Below are positions 20,473 to 32,745 of a DNA stretch of 64,000 bases, piece by piece. Position numbers and translations under genes: made by a program. The stretch comes from Mayamaea pseudoterrestris (lineage: Eukaryota; Bacillariophyta; Bacillariophyceae; Sellaphorales; Sellaphoraceae). Position 1 is the stretch's first letter, and each line of letters starts with the position of its first letter. The stretch spans positions 868,001-932,000 of the forward strand of contig BROI01000006.1 in assembly GCA_027923505.1 (NCBI GenBank). Reading direction: 5' to 3'. A model generated the notes under the pieces. The model saw only the letters and a program-made list of their open reading frames with translations. It was not told where the DNA came from and did not search any database.

Positions 20473-23400
20473 TTAACCATACATGAATCCAGCAACCAGT
20501 TTCCGAAACGTTGCCTGCGTTTGACCCTTCGTCAAGCAGTCCGCAAAGTTGTCGGTCCCATCAATCTTGATAGGATGCGCAATCCCCGCCGCAGCAGCCT
20601 CTCTCGTCTTGTGATAAGCAATCGCCACATGCTTCTTCTTCAACAAGCTTTCCTTCATCGTCGAGTTCATGATGACTGCGCCGTTGTCCCCGCAAATGAG
20701 ACTTGGTTTAGACACCTTAACACCCAGACAACGAAGCATGTAACGGGTTGCAATCAGCTCTTCCACAGCTGTTCGCATTGCACAAAACTCAGCCCCATAC
20801 GTAGACGTTTCAATCGCTCCTTGTCGTTTGCTCTGATGAAACACAGGAGTCCGACCAATAGCAATCAAAAGTCCTGTAATGGATCGCCTGGTAACCAAAT
20901 CGTGAGCATGGTCCGAATCAACGAAAATGGTGATCGCCATCTTATCAATCAATGGTTTCGGTAAACTTGTATCAATCTCCTCGCTGGCTCCTTCATACAA
21001 ACCCGCAAACTCCTTTGTGAAATCAATCTTTAAAGCGTCTGCGCCGCCCTCATAGATTGGATCACGCGAATCAACAACAATACGCCGATTCGGACGTCGT
21101 TTGAGATAGCCAAAGACTCGTAGCACTCGCTCGAGATGCCCCCTACGTGGGCATGCCGTAAAACGCGCAAGAGATGTATTAGCATGAGCGACATCAATCC
21201 TTCCAATGGTAACGATCCATACAAGCATGCCAATAAGCATTTGATACTTTCGATGCTCGTCGTCGTTGAGCACTGGCAAATCATCCGTCTCTGGATGATC
21301 ACCCGTTGCTGTCGGATTAATGTGCTTCCGCAATTCACCAAACATGTCCTCGACACGCTTGATGGCCTCAGTCAAATACTTCTTGCAACCAATACACCAG
21401 CGACCGCGTTTGTCCTGTTTGTAATCGTTTCCAAGGTAGTAATCCGGCGGACCAATCGCCTTGACCGAGTAAACAAGCTGGATTGCCTCCATGATGGCTT
21501 CCGGCTTCTTAGCGACAATCATAAAATCGTCAACGTGCGTACAGATATACTCATAGTGAGTCTCGTCTTCTGCCAAACGAATCCATACGTCTTTGTCATA
21601 CCCAGTCGGTACGAAACCAATGCCTCGAAGTGTGTCTGCAAAGTGCGCGTGCCATCGTTCACTTGAAGATGACAAACCATACAGTGCCTTGACAATAATA
21701 ACAACACAACCTTCAAGATCCGGTCCAAATTCGGGACCAGCAATGGCATAAACTTTCTCCTTGGTATAGGCATTAACGTAGGCGTTTGCGACATCGCCGC
21801 AGAGCTGTTTCAAACCCGCTTTGTGAGCGATAACATGCAACAAACGAACGCTGATACCCTTTACCGTCGATGAGTATATATTGTGATCCAAAGCATCAAC
21901 CAAGTGACCGCCAGCAACCAATCGCGCCTTGCGTCTCAGATCCTGCTTAACGTCAAAAATCATGACAAGCGTCGTCTTCTGATAGCCGCTCCCTGGGTCA
22001 TGGTTTGCCGGTTTAAAGTCGAAACAGTCGAGATCGGTCAGCGATTTAATCTCAAGCTTTATAGCGTCCTGCCAATAGGTATCGCCATTCTGCTCATCCA
22101 ACTTAATTGCGTCGCGAACATTCCTTGGCACCTGCACTCCATACTTGAGTGTCGGCTTGCGAGCGAAAGGTTTCTTCTTCTTCTTGTGGCTCGTGTTCCG
22201 ACGGACAGCATAAATCTCGTCATTATCGTCAAGACGAAAGTCATATAGACGCTGCATCCGCCGAACTGAATGATCCACATCACGAAGAGTCTTTTGCGCC
22301 CATCCAAAGAGTCGATCTCGCTCGGTTGCCGCCTTGCCTGATCGGGTAGGCCGTTCCTTTACAACGTATCGCGCCGTGAGTAGCGGATAATCAGCTTTCA
22401 TATCCTTCAGCTCTTCCCACGTCGTATACCCTGAGCTCCATTTAACAATGAAACGCAGTCTGCCTTCTTTCCATCCGTGATTGACGATTGACGTGACTTT
22501 CGCGCCGCCAATCTCCTTGCTCTCTTGTAACGACGACAAAGCATCATTGATCTCGTCGACCATTTCAAGCTCCTTCTCCGTCGCTTCCAAGGGATTAAAG
22601 CCCGACAATAGATGCTCCTCTGACTCATCATTGCCAGCGTCGCTCATATCGTCATCTTCATTCCTTGGTGAAAGCCCAGGTAAATCATCTTCGTCGTCGC
22701 TGTCGCTGCCATTGTCGCCTGGACCTGCAGTCTCCTCTGACGCCGATAATTCGTCATCACTGGTAGCGTCATCTGCCCCCTTCTCCTCTGAATCCACACT
22801 CGTGGTAGGAGGAGAGTCTTGAACGCTGCCATAGCTATCGTCATCGCTTTCGTTGCTTCCGTCGCTGCTGCTGTCGCTCTCGTCGTCTCCGCTGCTCGAT
22901 CGCTCGCGCTGCTTCTGACGTTTTCGCACAACAGCACGCTTCTTGTTTCTCTTTCGCTTTTTATCAAAATGTTGTGACACAAGATCGAAAGCCTCGTCGT
23001 CAAGCTTGTACTCCGCGACAGACTCGTTGTCTTCCGGTTTACGCGCCTTAACAACGTTGCGAATCAGCTCTCTGCCCTTCTCCCAGTTTCCTTCAGGCGT
23101 CGTCCAAATGCGATATGTAAATGCATCTCCATGATCCCACGCAATACCAATAAAGCGTCCAGGACAGAAGTTCGGCTCCGGAAACTTTGCCGTCGGTTCA
23201 AAGTACCAAACGGGCTGCCAAAAGGTGAACCGAAAAACCGAAATGTCCGGCGTCATGCCATGAAAACGTTCATAGGGAGTTCTCCAATCGAGGGTCTTGC
23301 GAGCAGTGTAATTCAGACAGTCAACAATAAATTGTAAGCAGTAGCACCAAAACACAAGTGGTGCCTTCGCATAGCGCAAGTTCAGAATCACTCGTTTCTT

Positions 23401-24774
23401 CACATCATGTACGCTCCGCTCCGCTAGATCTTGTTGCTGGTTATGAGGAACAGTCTTTTGTTGCTTAATACAATAAGCTCGGCTGGTCTCCTTCCATTTC
23501 TTGCCAATTTCCGTCTTCGCGTTATCGGTAATGAGCAAGTTCGGAGCACCAACGAAACGAATAAAATCTTGAAAAGCACCATGCGACTCCTTTTCACGTC
23601 TCATGCACTTAACAAAAAGGAATTTCGTTGCCACTGAGAGAAAGATTTGAACACACGTGTATCCGCGGATCGACTTTGTCTTTGCAAAAAACGTGTCTGA
23701 ATCCGTCCTTCCTTCAATGCGTCGAGGATGCAAAGGTAAAAGCCGTTGCTTCCGATGCTGCCTCGGATTTTCCCTGTTCTCCATTTCAACAGGTGATGCG
23801 CATAGCTGAGTAGTCGCCGTAAGTGTCCGCTCGGCCGTTGCCTCCGGACAGTACCCAAGACGAGCACGCCAATCCGCTGGCTCCTCTGGCTGAATACTCG
23901 ATGGTGCCCTGCGCGATGGACGAAAGATTTGTCCAGTTTCCAAAGTTGGACTACGGGGGAGAAGCCAATGAATGTCCAAGTTCGCTAGCTCCCGCTCGGT
24001 CGGCTTCCGATGATAGAACGACATGGTTGAACCATCTACAAAGTCCAGAGCCACTTCAATCCCATCGACAACAATCTGCTGCTTTCCATCATGCTCCGGT
24101 TTCCTGTCGTCGACCACAACACCTGCATCTCGCAAGTGATGCGAGTTCAACATGGTCTCCATTTGCTGCGGGTCATCATCCATTGCTGCCTCGCCAACGC
24201 CGAGCAAAACCGTTCCTTTGCTTGGATGATCATACGCCGTCACTGCGCTCACTAAAGCCAGCTTCTTTGGCGTCATGCCGACAAGCGCTCCTCCAACATT
24301 GAGAGACTTGTCGATCCGTGAAAGAACTTCCCATCCTACACCACCAACAATGCTAACGTCAGACCCTGGATCAATGATTGCCCGTGGCTTTTCCGATGTC
24401 GCGCGTCCGCGACGAACCGTTGGGATGCGTCTTGAGCTCTTGCTCTTCTTCTTTGGCGCACGCTTCTGCTTGAGCTTGGTCGTTGAAGCCTTGCGCTTCT
24501 TCTTCCCTCCAGCTGAAGACTCATTCTGATCGGTCGTCTTGTTGTCATCGTCTGATTGATCGCTCCCAGAGTCACTATCGTCCTTAAAGTCACCCTTTTC
24601 CTTGAAACGAACTTTGATAGTTGAATCCTTGAGTCCTGACGTAGTAGTCTTGGTGTGCCGAGTGAGAACAGTACCAGCTGGCGACTCGTCGTCGCTGTCG
24701 CTGTCATTGGCTGCCACACTTGTGCGCCGCGACTTGCTGCCTTTCTTTCCTTTCTTCTTCACTGGCGACTTCAC
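20473..24774 (-). mobile_element. Copia-1 pol region
   Basis: A long frame of about 1430 codons. It begins with a Lys/Ser/Asp-rich stretch, then an aspartic-protease-like site (IIDPGSDVSIV, about residue 137). Integrase-like motifs follow (LLITDNAKTEIGKKW and an HNQQQDLAERSVHD box). Next come an acidic Ser-rich linker, a chromodomain-like segment (RFIVKWSSGYTTWEELKDM, about residue 780), reverse transcriptase (FDVKQDLRRKARLVAGGH, YGLSSSSERWHAHF, THVDDF), and RNase H (FVDSDHAHD, STYGAEF). Gag and pol are consecutive frames on one strand. It belongs to a retroelement and not to the host. Confidence 0.85.
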
Positions 24775-24837
24775 CGTCGACTCATCTCCATCTGACTTAT
24801 CCCTGTTATCCGGACTCCTCTGATTAGCGTGGTGGTT

Positions 24838-25977
24838 TCAATTGGATCCAGGACTGCCGCCTCCTGCGCCACCACCATTGATGTCGGGGCAATCCTTGGC
24901 CGTAATAATTTTGCGTTCCGAGTTGTAGACGCTCCGCCATTTAAGCAATCCGGCCTTGACTGGACCTTCACACTTGTTCAGCAGAAAGCTCGGAATGTAA
25001 GGAATGACACCGTTGCTCCCCTCCTTCCTCGGACTCGAATCCTTGGAGCGACGACTAATCGCCGGGGAACCACTGTCGCCATTTACTTTAGCCTCGCTCA
25101 TGAGAACCGACTCCCTTTTGCGTACCGCGTCAACGCAATTGTCAAAACTGAGCTCCGACTGGTTCTTCATCAAGTCGGCCTTCGTCCAGTTATAGTCCTC
25201 ATGTTCGATGCCACGAATGAACTGCTCCTTGAGATCCTTTTCCGGGATCGGATCGTCAATGTTCCGAAGCTTGTTCGAGTAGTGATAGAAGTGATTGATA
25301 TACACATGCGCCTCCATCTCATCGTCAAGACGGGCGTTTTTAATCGCTTCCTTCCATCCATAAACAAGTGGTCCGCTCGTATCAGCCGACGCGTACCATT
25401 CTTGCATGTTTTTCCAGCACTTGTAGCCGTCAGCTTCCTTCTGCAGCTTGCTAGAATGATGCTCACCCGATCCGTCCACCAAAGCTCTCGAGAGCATGAA
25501 GAAAAACTCGGTATTTTTGGTCTTTTCCGCTTCGTCTCCCTCCTTTGGTGGTCGTTCTACAAGAAACTTGTAGTCTGATTGACAGATGGTGAATCGAGCT
25601 TGTCTCTCCCAATTTTCCCAGTCTTGCGGCTTGCCCGAGAAAGATTCCAGCGGGTTGACTGTAATCTTGAGAGTGCTCTTTACTTGAGCCTGCGTCGCTT
25701 CCTTGGTTGCTTTGGCCGGGGTCGAGTTGCCTCTGAGCTCGTCGTTGATCAACTTCAACGTCGTCTCGTCCGTCAGCTCTTGTCCATGATCAAACACGTA
25801 CTTGTTCACGTTCAGCATCAGCTTGCGGGATCCCGCCGTCGCATTCGGCAACGCTTCCTTGATATCCTCAGCGTTCATGGTAATGAGAACATCAAAATCT
25901 CCGTATCCAGCTTCCACTAAAGCTTGTTCACTCTCTTGCGAGAGGTTGGTGATGCGTTTGTAGTGATCCATCGTCAT
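24838..25977 (-). mobile_element. Copia-1 gag region
   Basis: A 379-codon frame from the ATG at 25977, just inside the 5' LTR. It shows a gag-like helical region with the copia-type FSGKPQDWENWERQ motif. No CCHC zinc knuckle is obvious in this frame, which is unusual for copia gag but occurs in some lineages. Confidence 0.75.
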
Positions 25978-26033
25978 CGTTCGCACAATCAACTTTCACT
26001 AATGTAGCAGTACTATTCTTGGGTCTGATAAAC

Positions 26034-26300
26034 TGATAACTTCTACAACACACCGTAATGGCCACACCACTGTGTTGCCCCTTAGCCGGTAGGTTGGAGT
26101 CTCTATTCCCTCAAAGGTGCTTCGCCTCGATCCGATGATCAAGATGGGTTCAAGGAAATTGTGAGGCTCCAACCATCGGCCTCGGTATTTACTATTAGGT
26201 TATTCTATCCTACTCCCTTTGGTCCTCGATTCCAGATTCCAGGTCGTTAGCTAGGTCACCTCCGCCAGCACATCTTCGACACACTGTCGAGATTCTAACA
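26034..26300 (-). repeat. Copia-1 5' LTR
   Basis: 267 bp, identical by eye to 20164-20430, with TG...CA ends. Transcription of the element should start in this LTR. The outer flank begins AAAG, matching the last four bases before the other LTR. Confidence 0.9.
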
Positions 26301-26394
26301 AAAGAAAACAGCATCACCATGAGGATTGGTTTTCGCCGATTTGATCCGCTCCCTGTACCAATAGCATTCTTGAAGGATCAAAGCGTCACGTAGC

Positions 26395-27529
26395 ATGCTT
26401 CGATCACTCGCTACGCAATCTCAAAGCGCTTGGAAAAGTAGCGACTATAACCCAACGACCAAACGTTTCTGTCAATCTTTGCACCCTTGACGCGTGCTCA
26501 CGCTTGTTGAATTTGCGTCTACAATCTACTATGACGACAAGAGTCTCAGAGGTCCGTCATGTCATTCCTCCAAACCTCAAGATTGGTCCACGGTCATCCT
26601 TTGCTCCCATGCGTTTTGTAATGGTCGAGCCGCGGCTGCCAAGGGACAATGGCAATGAGGACGAGCAAGCAGTTTCATCAAAAGACAAGAAGAAGACAAC
26701 GAGTCTTTTGCAGATGATGAGTCTAAGTATGAAGAAGAGTACGAAGACAACAATCGTCCACTGTTTCTAGCTGCTCCACAAGATCGCTACGTTGTTCCCC
26801 TGCCGGAGCGACTCAAAATGACTGTGCACTCACTGTTCGCTTCCACACCATTGACTGCATCTGGTGCCATTTACTTGGATGAAACCATCTTTGGCCGCGA
26901 CCCCATTCGCATTGACTTGATGAAGCGCACCGTTGACTACTTCCGCGCCAAGAAGCGCGGCATGCGCAAGGCTGTCACCAAGACAATTTCCCAAGTGGCC
27001 ACAAGATGCGACAGCAAAAGGGCACCGGCAAGGCGCGCATGGGTCACTCGCGACCGGCCCATCATCGGGGCGGCGCCAAGGCGCATGGACCGAAGAATGT
27101 CACAAACTATGGAAACACCAAGTTGAATAAAAGGGTGCGGAAGCAAGCGCTGAGTCATGCGCTGTCGCAAAAGTTGTTGGAAGGCAACTTGGTGTTAATC
27201 AATTCACTCTTTGAACTGCCTACACACAAGACAAAAGACTTTGCAAGGTTGCTGCAGCCGTGGGAAATTGGAGGACGGCATGGAACGACGGCACTTGTTC
27301 TGGATTGCTACCATGCTGACAAGCAAGTTGATGCTGCAGTTACAGCCTCTCCACACCAGTTTCGTTGAAGGGTGTTCCGGCAAATGTGGTGGTCGCGTCA
27401 TCAAACATGCATAATGTCACAGTAGGAAATGATCATCAGGGAAGCGTCTATGATATTTTGAAGCACAAAAAATTGGTGCTGACATTGGCGGCGCTCGAAA
27501 AACTAGAGGCTAGGTTAACAGATATATAA
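26395..27529 (+). pseudogene. Mitochondrial ribosomal protein uL4m (L4), decayed copy
   Basis: Pieces of one uL4 protein occur in order but in different frames. They are a mitochondrial-type presequence (MLRSLATQSQSAWKSSDYN, 26395), an N-terminal part (TTRVSEVRHVIPPNLKIG, about 26530), an acidic stretch leading to LPERLKMTVHSLF and FGRDPIRIDLMKRTVDYFR, and the L4 signature RQQKGTGKARMGHSRPAHHR with GGAKAHGPK (about 27005-27100). The conserved C-terminus is YDILKHKKLVLTLAALEKL, with a stop at 27527-27529. Frame changes fall near 26480, 26690, 27000 and 27370, with an in-frame stop after the presequence. uL4 is a core protein of the large ribosomal subunit, so a functional copy should exist elsewhere; otherwise these are sequence errors. 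No clear splice sites explain the shifts. Confidence 0.75.
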
Positions 27530-27609
27530 TCATTTTATTGATTGCCTTGACTTTGTGTTAGATGATTTTGTTGTTTTGAACACACATATTCTGCGCGTCA
27601 AATGCGATT

Positions 27610-30600
27610 CTGAAAGAAATTGGAGGGCTCAGCAGGCAATGCTGATGATCCCTGCAGCCAAAATGGGAGCAGGGCTAGCACATTCAACCATTTGTTGAAT
27701 GTGCGGAGTCTCAGGGCATAGTGACGGCTTCCACGCCCAAATAAACAAGTCTATGAGTCCCATTTATTGTTTCAGTTTATATTGGTTGTACTATGGGGTC
27801 AACAGGCTATTTTGGAAGTCTCACTTGCCACTTGAGGTGCACTGCTACCAGATCCAACAAGTTGTTGGATCTGCTCAGTCTCACTGTGGCATACATGGCG
27901 ATGGATGCTGAGGTGCAACTGACCAACTTATGGCCCATCATTGACAACAAACATGATTTAAAAGAAAAAGGAGGGCTCAGTATACAATGCTGAGGATCCC
28001 TGCAGCCAAAATGGGAGCAGGGCTAGCACATTCAACCATTTGTTGAATGTGCGGAGTCTCAGGGCATAGTGACGGCTTTCCACGCCCAAATAAACAAGTG
28101 TATGAGTCCCATTCATTGTTTCAGTTTATATTGGTTGTACTATGGGGTCAACAGGCCATGTTGGAAGTCTCACTTGCCACTTGAGGTGCACCACTAGCAG
28201 ATCCACTAAGTTGTTGGATCTGCTCAGTCTCACCATGGCATACATGGCGATGGATGCTGAGGTGCAACTGACCAACTTATGGCCCATCATTGACAACAAA
28301 CATGACTTGAAAGACATTGGAGGGCTCAACTGGCAATGCTGATGATCCCTGCAGCCAAAATGGGAGCAGGGCTGGCACATTCAACCAATGGTTGAATGTG
28401 CGGAGTCTCAGGGCATAGTGGCGGCTTCCACGCCCAAATAAACAAGTCTATGAGTCCCATTCATTGTTAAAGTTTATACTGGTGGTACTATGGGGTCTGC
28501 AGGCCATTTTGGAAGACTCACTTGCCACTTGAGGTGCACTGGTAGCTGATCCAACAAGTTGTTGGATCTGCTCAGTCTCACTGTGGCATGCATGGTGATA
28601 AATGCTGAGGTGCAACGTACCAACTTAAGCTTATCATTGACAACAAACATGATTTGAAAGAAATTGGAGGGCTCAACTGGCAATGCTGATGATCCCTGCA
28701 GCCAAAATGGGAGCAGGGCTGGCACATTCAACCATTGGTTGAATGTGCGGAGTCTCAGGGCATAGTGGTGGCTTCCACGCCCAAATAAACAAGTCTATGA
28801 GTCCCATTCATTGTTTAAGTCTATATTGGTTGTACTATGGGGTCAACAGGCCATTTTGGAAGTCTCACTTGCCACTTGAGGTGCACTACTACCAGATCCA
28901 ACAAGTTGTTGGATCTGCTCAGTCTCACTGTGGCATACATGGCGATGGATGCTGAGGTGCAACTGACCAACTTATGGCCCATCATTGACAACAAACATGA
29001 TTTAAAAGAAAAGGAGGGCTTAGTAGGTAATGCTGATGATCCCTGCAGCCAAAATGGGAGCAGGGCTAGCACATTCAACCATTTGTTGAATGTGCGGAGT
29101 CTCAGGGCATAGTGACGGCTTCCACCCCCAAATAAACAAGTCTATGAGTCCCATTTATTGTTTCAGTTTATATTGGTTGTACTATGGGGTCAACAGGCCA
29201 TTTTGGAAGTCTCACTTGCCACTTGAGGTGCACTGCTACCAGATCCAACAAGTTGTTGGATCTGCTCAGTCTCACTGTGGCATACATGGCAATGGATGCT
29301 GAGGTGCAACTGACCAACTTATGGCCCATCATTGACAACAAACATGATTTAAAGGAAAAAGATGGGCTCAGTATACAATGCTGAGGATCCCTGCAGCCAA
29401 AATGGGAGCAGGGCTAGCACATTCAACCATTTGTTGAATGTGCTGAGTATCAGGGTATAGTGACGGCTTTACATGCCCAAATAAACAAGTCTATGAGTCC
29501 CATTCATTGATTAAGTATATATTGGTTGTACTATGGGGTCAACGGGCCATTTTGGAAGTCTCACTTGCCACTTGAGGTGCACTGCTACCAGATCCAACAA
29601 GTTGTTGGATCTGCTCATTCTCACTGTGGCATACATGGCGATGGATGCTGAGGTGCAACTGACCAACTTATGGCCCATCATTGACAACAAACATGACTTG
29701 AAAAAATTGGAGGGCTTAGTAGGCAATGATGATGATCCCTGCAGCCAAAATGGGAGCAGGGCTAGCACATTCAACCGTCGTTGGTTGAATGTACGGAGTC
29801 TCAGGGCATAGTGATGGCTTCCACGCCCAAATGGACAAGTCTATGAGTCCCATTCATTGTTATAGTTTATACTGGTGGTACTATGGGGTCTGCAGGCCAT
29901 TTTGGAAGACTCACTTGCCACTTGAGGTGCACTGGTAGCAGATCCAACAAGTTGTTGGATCTGCTCAGTCTCACTGTGGCATGCATGGTGATGGATGCTG
30001 AGGTGCAACTTACCAACTTATGCTTATCATTTTCAACAAACATGATTTGAAAGAAAATGGAGGGCTCAGCAGGCAATGCTGATGATCCCTGCAGCCAAAA
30101 TGGGAGCAGGGCTAGCACATTCAACCATTTGTTGAATGTGCGGAGTCTCAGGGCATAGTGACGGCTTCCACGCCCAAATAAACAAGTCTATGAGTCCCAT
30201 TCATTGTTTAAGTTTACATTGGTTGTACTATGGGGTCAACAGGCCATTTTGGAAGTCTCACTTGCCTTTGAGGTGCACTGCTACCAGATCCAACAAGTTG
30301 TTGGATCTGCTCAGTCTCACTGTGGCATACATGGCAATGGATGCTGAGGTGCAACTGACCAACTTATGGCCCATCATTGACAACAAACATGATTTAAAAG
30401 AAAAAGGAGGGCTCAGTATACAATGCTGATGATCCCTGCAGCCAAAATGGGAGCAGGGCTAGCACATATGAGGATTCTGAGGGCATAGTGATGGCTTCCA
30501 CGCCCAAATAGACAAGTGTATAAGTTACAATCAATGTTCAAGTTCATAATGGTTGTACTATGGGGTCGGCAGGCCATTTTGGAAGGCTCACTTGCCATTT

Positions 30601-31645
30601 GAGGTGCACCACTAGCAGATCCAACAAGTTGTTGGATCTGCTCAGTCTCACTGTGGCATACATGGTGATGGATGCTGAGGTGCAACTGACCAACTTATGG
30701 CCCATCATTGACAACAAACATGATTTGAAAGAAATTGGAGGGCTTAGTAGGTAATGCTGATGATCCCTGCAGCCAAAATGGGAGCAGGGCTAGCACATTC
30801 AACCAATGGCTGAATGTGCGGAGTCTCAGGGCATAGTGATGGCTTCCACGCCCAAATGGACAAGTCTATGAGTTCTATTCATTGTTCAAGTTTGTATTAG
30901 TTGTATTGTGGGGTCTGCAGGCCATTTTGGAAGTCTCACTTGCCACTTGAGGTGCATTGCTAGCAGATCCAACAAGTTGTTGGATCTGCTCAGTCTCACT
31001 GTGGCATACATGGTGATGGATGCTGAGGTGCAACTGACCATTTTATGGCCCATCATTGACAACAAACATGATTTGAAAGGGATTGGAGGGCTCAGCGGGC
31101 AATGCTGATGATCCCTGCAGCCAAAATGGGAGCAGGGCTGGCACATTCAACCAATGGCTGAATGTGTGGAGTCTCAGGGCATAGTGATGGCTTCCACGCC
31201 CAAATGGACAAGTCTATGAGTCTCAATCAATGTCCAAGTTCATATTGGTTGTATTATGGGGTCTGCAGGCCATTTTTTAAGTCACATTTGCCACTTGAGG
31301 TGCACCGCCAGCAGATCCAACAAGTTGTTGGATCTGCTCAGTCTCACCGTGGCATACATGGCAATGGATGCTGAGGTGCAACTGACCAATTTATGGCCCA
31401 TCATTGACAACAAACATGATTTGAAAGAATTTGGAGGGCTCAGTATACAATGCTGATGATCCCTGCAGCCAAAATGGGAGCAGGGCTGGCACATTCAACT
31501 ATTGGTTGAATGTGCACAGTCTCAGGGCATAGTGATGGCTTCCACGCCCAAATGGACAAGTCTATGAGTCTCATTTAATGTTTGAGTCCACAATTGGGTT
31601 TATTATGGGGTCTGCAGGCCATTTTGGAAGACTTACTTGCCATTG
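27610..31645. repeat. Satellite array, unit about 350 bp, about 11.5 copies
   Basis: Head-to-tail repeats spaced 345-351 bp apart (the same landmark recurs near 27679, 28027, 28378, 28725, 29069, 29418, 29766, 30117, 30797, 31143 and 31490). Each unit carries two foldbacks. One has arms CAGATCCAACA and TGTTGGATCTG around AGT; the other has arms CACATTCAAC and GTTGAATGTG around five bases. Both are well kept, and the second is absent from the copy near 30465. Short open frames on both strands repeat with the unit and are not genes. The array starts 80 bp after the uL4m pseudogene. Copies look about 5-10% divergent by eye. Confidence 0.92.
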
Positions 31646-32680
31646 AGAACCACCATTCGTCGCTCCCATTCTCCTCCCAGTTACATCCCAGTTGAGCTTA
31701 TCGAGACGCCTCGCAGTGTACGATTATAAACGCCATGAAGTTAAGTATATGCTACTTTTGATTGGCCGGACAGCCATCGGTTACGCTGTAGAAGTTGCCA
31801 CTCCAAGTGCCCGCCACTCCTCGCCCACCACCTTTTAAAATCTCCAGCAAACTTGACCTGCACGGATCGAATGACGCTCATCAAGGATCTAATGCTCTGA
31901 GCTAATTCTGGCTACTAGAATATTCCTAATTTGGCCCCAGCAACTTTTGACTACAAGGCTGCAACTTGCGACTGAGTTGAGCTACCCTGTGTTAAAGCAC
32001 TTGCTGCCTTGACGGTTCGTGCTGGTGCAAAGCCTCTTACTGTTAGTCGTAGTGCTATGTTGTAGTTGGCATGCCTACCTGAGATGAAGCCTTTGTTATA
32101 TCTTTGTGTGTCAGAATATGTTGCCTTGTTATTTAAGTATTTGAGTATCACTACCTTGAACAAAAGACCGGGACTTAACACATCGTGCGAGTGATATTGC
32201 TGCCAGTAGGCAACTTGTCGCACGACAGCATTTTGGCTTCGGTTTTGTCCCCTTCAAAAGCATATGATGTCAGTCAAGGTTGTGTTTCAACGGGTACTTC
32301 TACGATACTACAAGCCTCTTCCTGATTGCAATGATAAGTTCCCTGGAGTGAGCAAAGCAACAGCAGGCACTGACGCATAATGTCAAGGTAGCAGAAGCTA
32401 GCATTGTCAAATTTCAATACATCAGTTTGGGCAGAAGGTAGGATTTGAAAATAATTTCAATGCGGATATCAACAAGCAACCAGCTTGCTTTTCGGAGGAG
32501 GCCGAGGCGCCGGCCGCGGGACATTAACTTAGCTACGTGCTTAAAACATGATTGATTGACATCTTAGCCAATCGCGTCGCACGTGCGTCAATGAACTATA
32601 AGCAAAGTAGTACAATCTGGGCGTGGATTTAATCGTGAAACATGTTTGTAACAATTAGGCTTCTATTGGTCTTCAAAGGC
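31646..32680. other. Gene-free stretch after the satellite
   Basis: About 1 kb with no credible ORF, RNA gene or repeat that I recognise. The longest open frame (31951-32223, minus) has no protein-like features. Confidence 0.4.
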
Positions 32681-32690
32681 TATATAAAAA
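32681..32690 (+). promoter_or_regulatory. TATA-box-like site
   Basis: TATATAAAAA lies 56 bp upstream of the ATG at 32746, a reasonable position for a core promoter on the plus strand. Confidence 0.4.
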
Positions 32691-32745
32691 GGCTATTTTA
32701 GACGTTTTCACGTGGCACGCTTCATATAGCCCCTACTCCAATTGT

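Larger units (their letters stand above)
19603..24052. repeat. Segmental duplication, right copy
   Basis: Counterpart of 1-4433, covering the last 34 ankyrin codons, the 3' flank, the LTR and the copia-1 half up to the point where the left copy is cut. The net length difference is 17 bp. Confidence 0.85.
20164..26300 (-). mobile_element. Copia-1 LTR retrotransposon, full-length copy
   Basis: A 6,137-bp Ty1/copia element on the minus strand. It has 267-bp LTRs at 20164-20430 and 26034-26300 that appear identical by eye, a polypurine tract inside the 3' LTR (20431-20438), gag at 25977-24838 and pol in the same orientation down to 20473. The LTR ends are TG...CA, and AAAG borders both outer ends as a possible short target-site repeat. 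Identical LTRs mean a recent insertion. It looks structurally whole. In pol order (protease, integrase, RT, RNase H) it is a copia, with an additional chromodomain-like stretch between integrase and RT. Confidence 0.9.

Noticed and set aside
27699-31494. Repeated 65-90 codon frames on both strands in the 350-bp array
   Set aside because: They follow the repeat unit, occur on both strands over the same bases and lack any protein-like conservation pattern.
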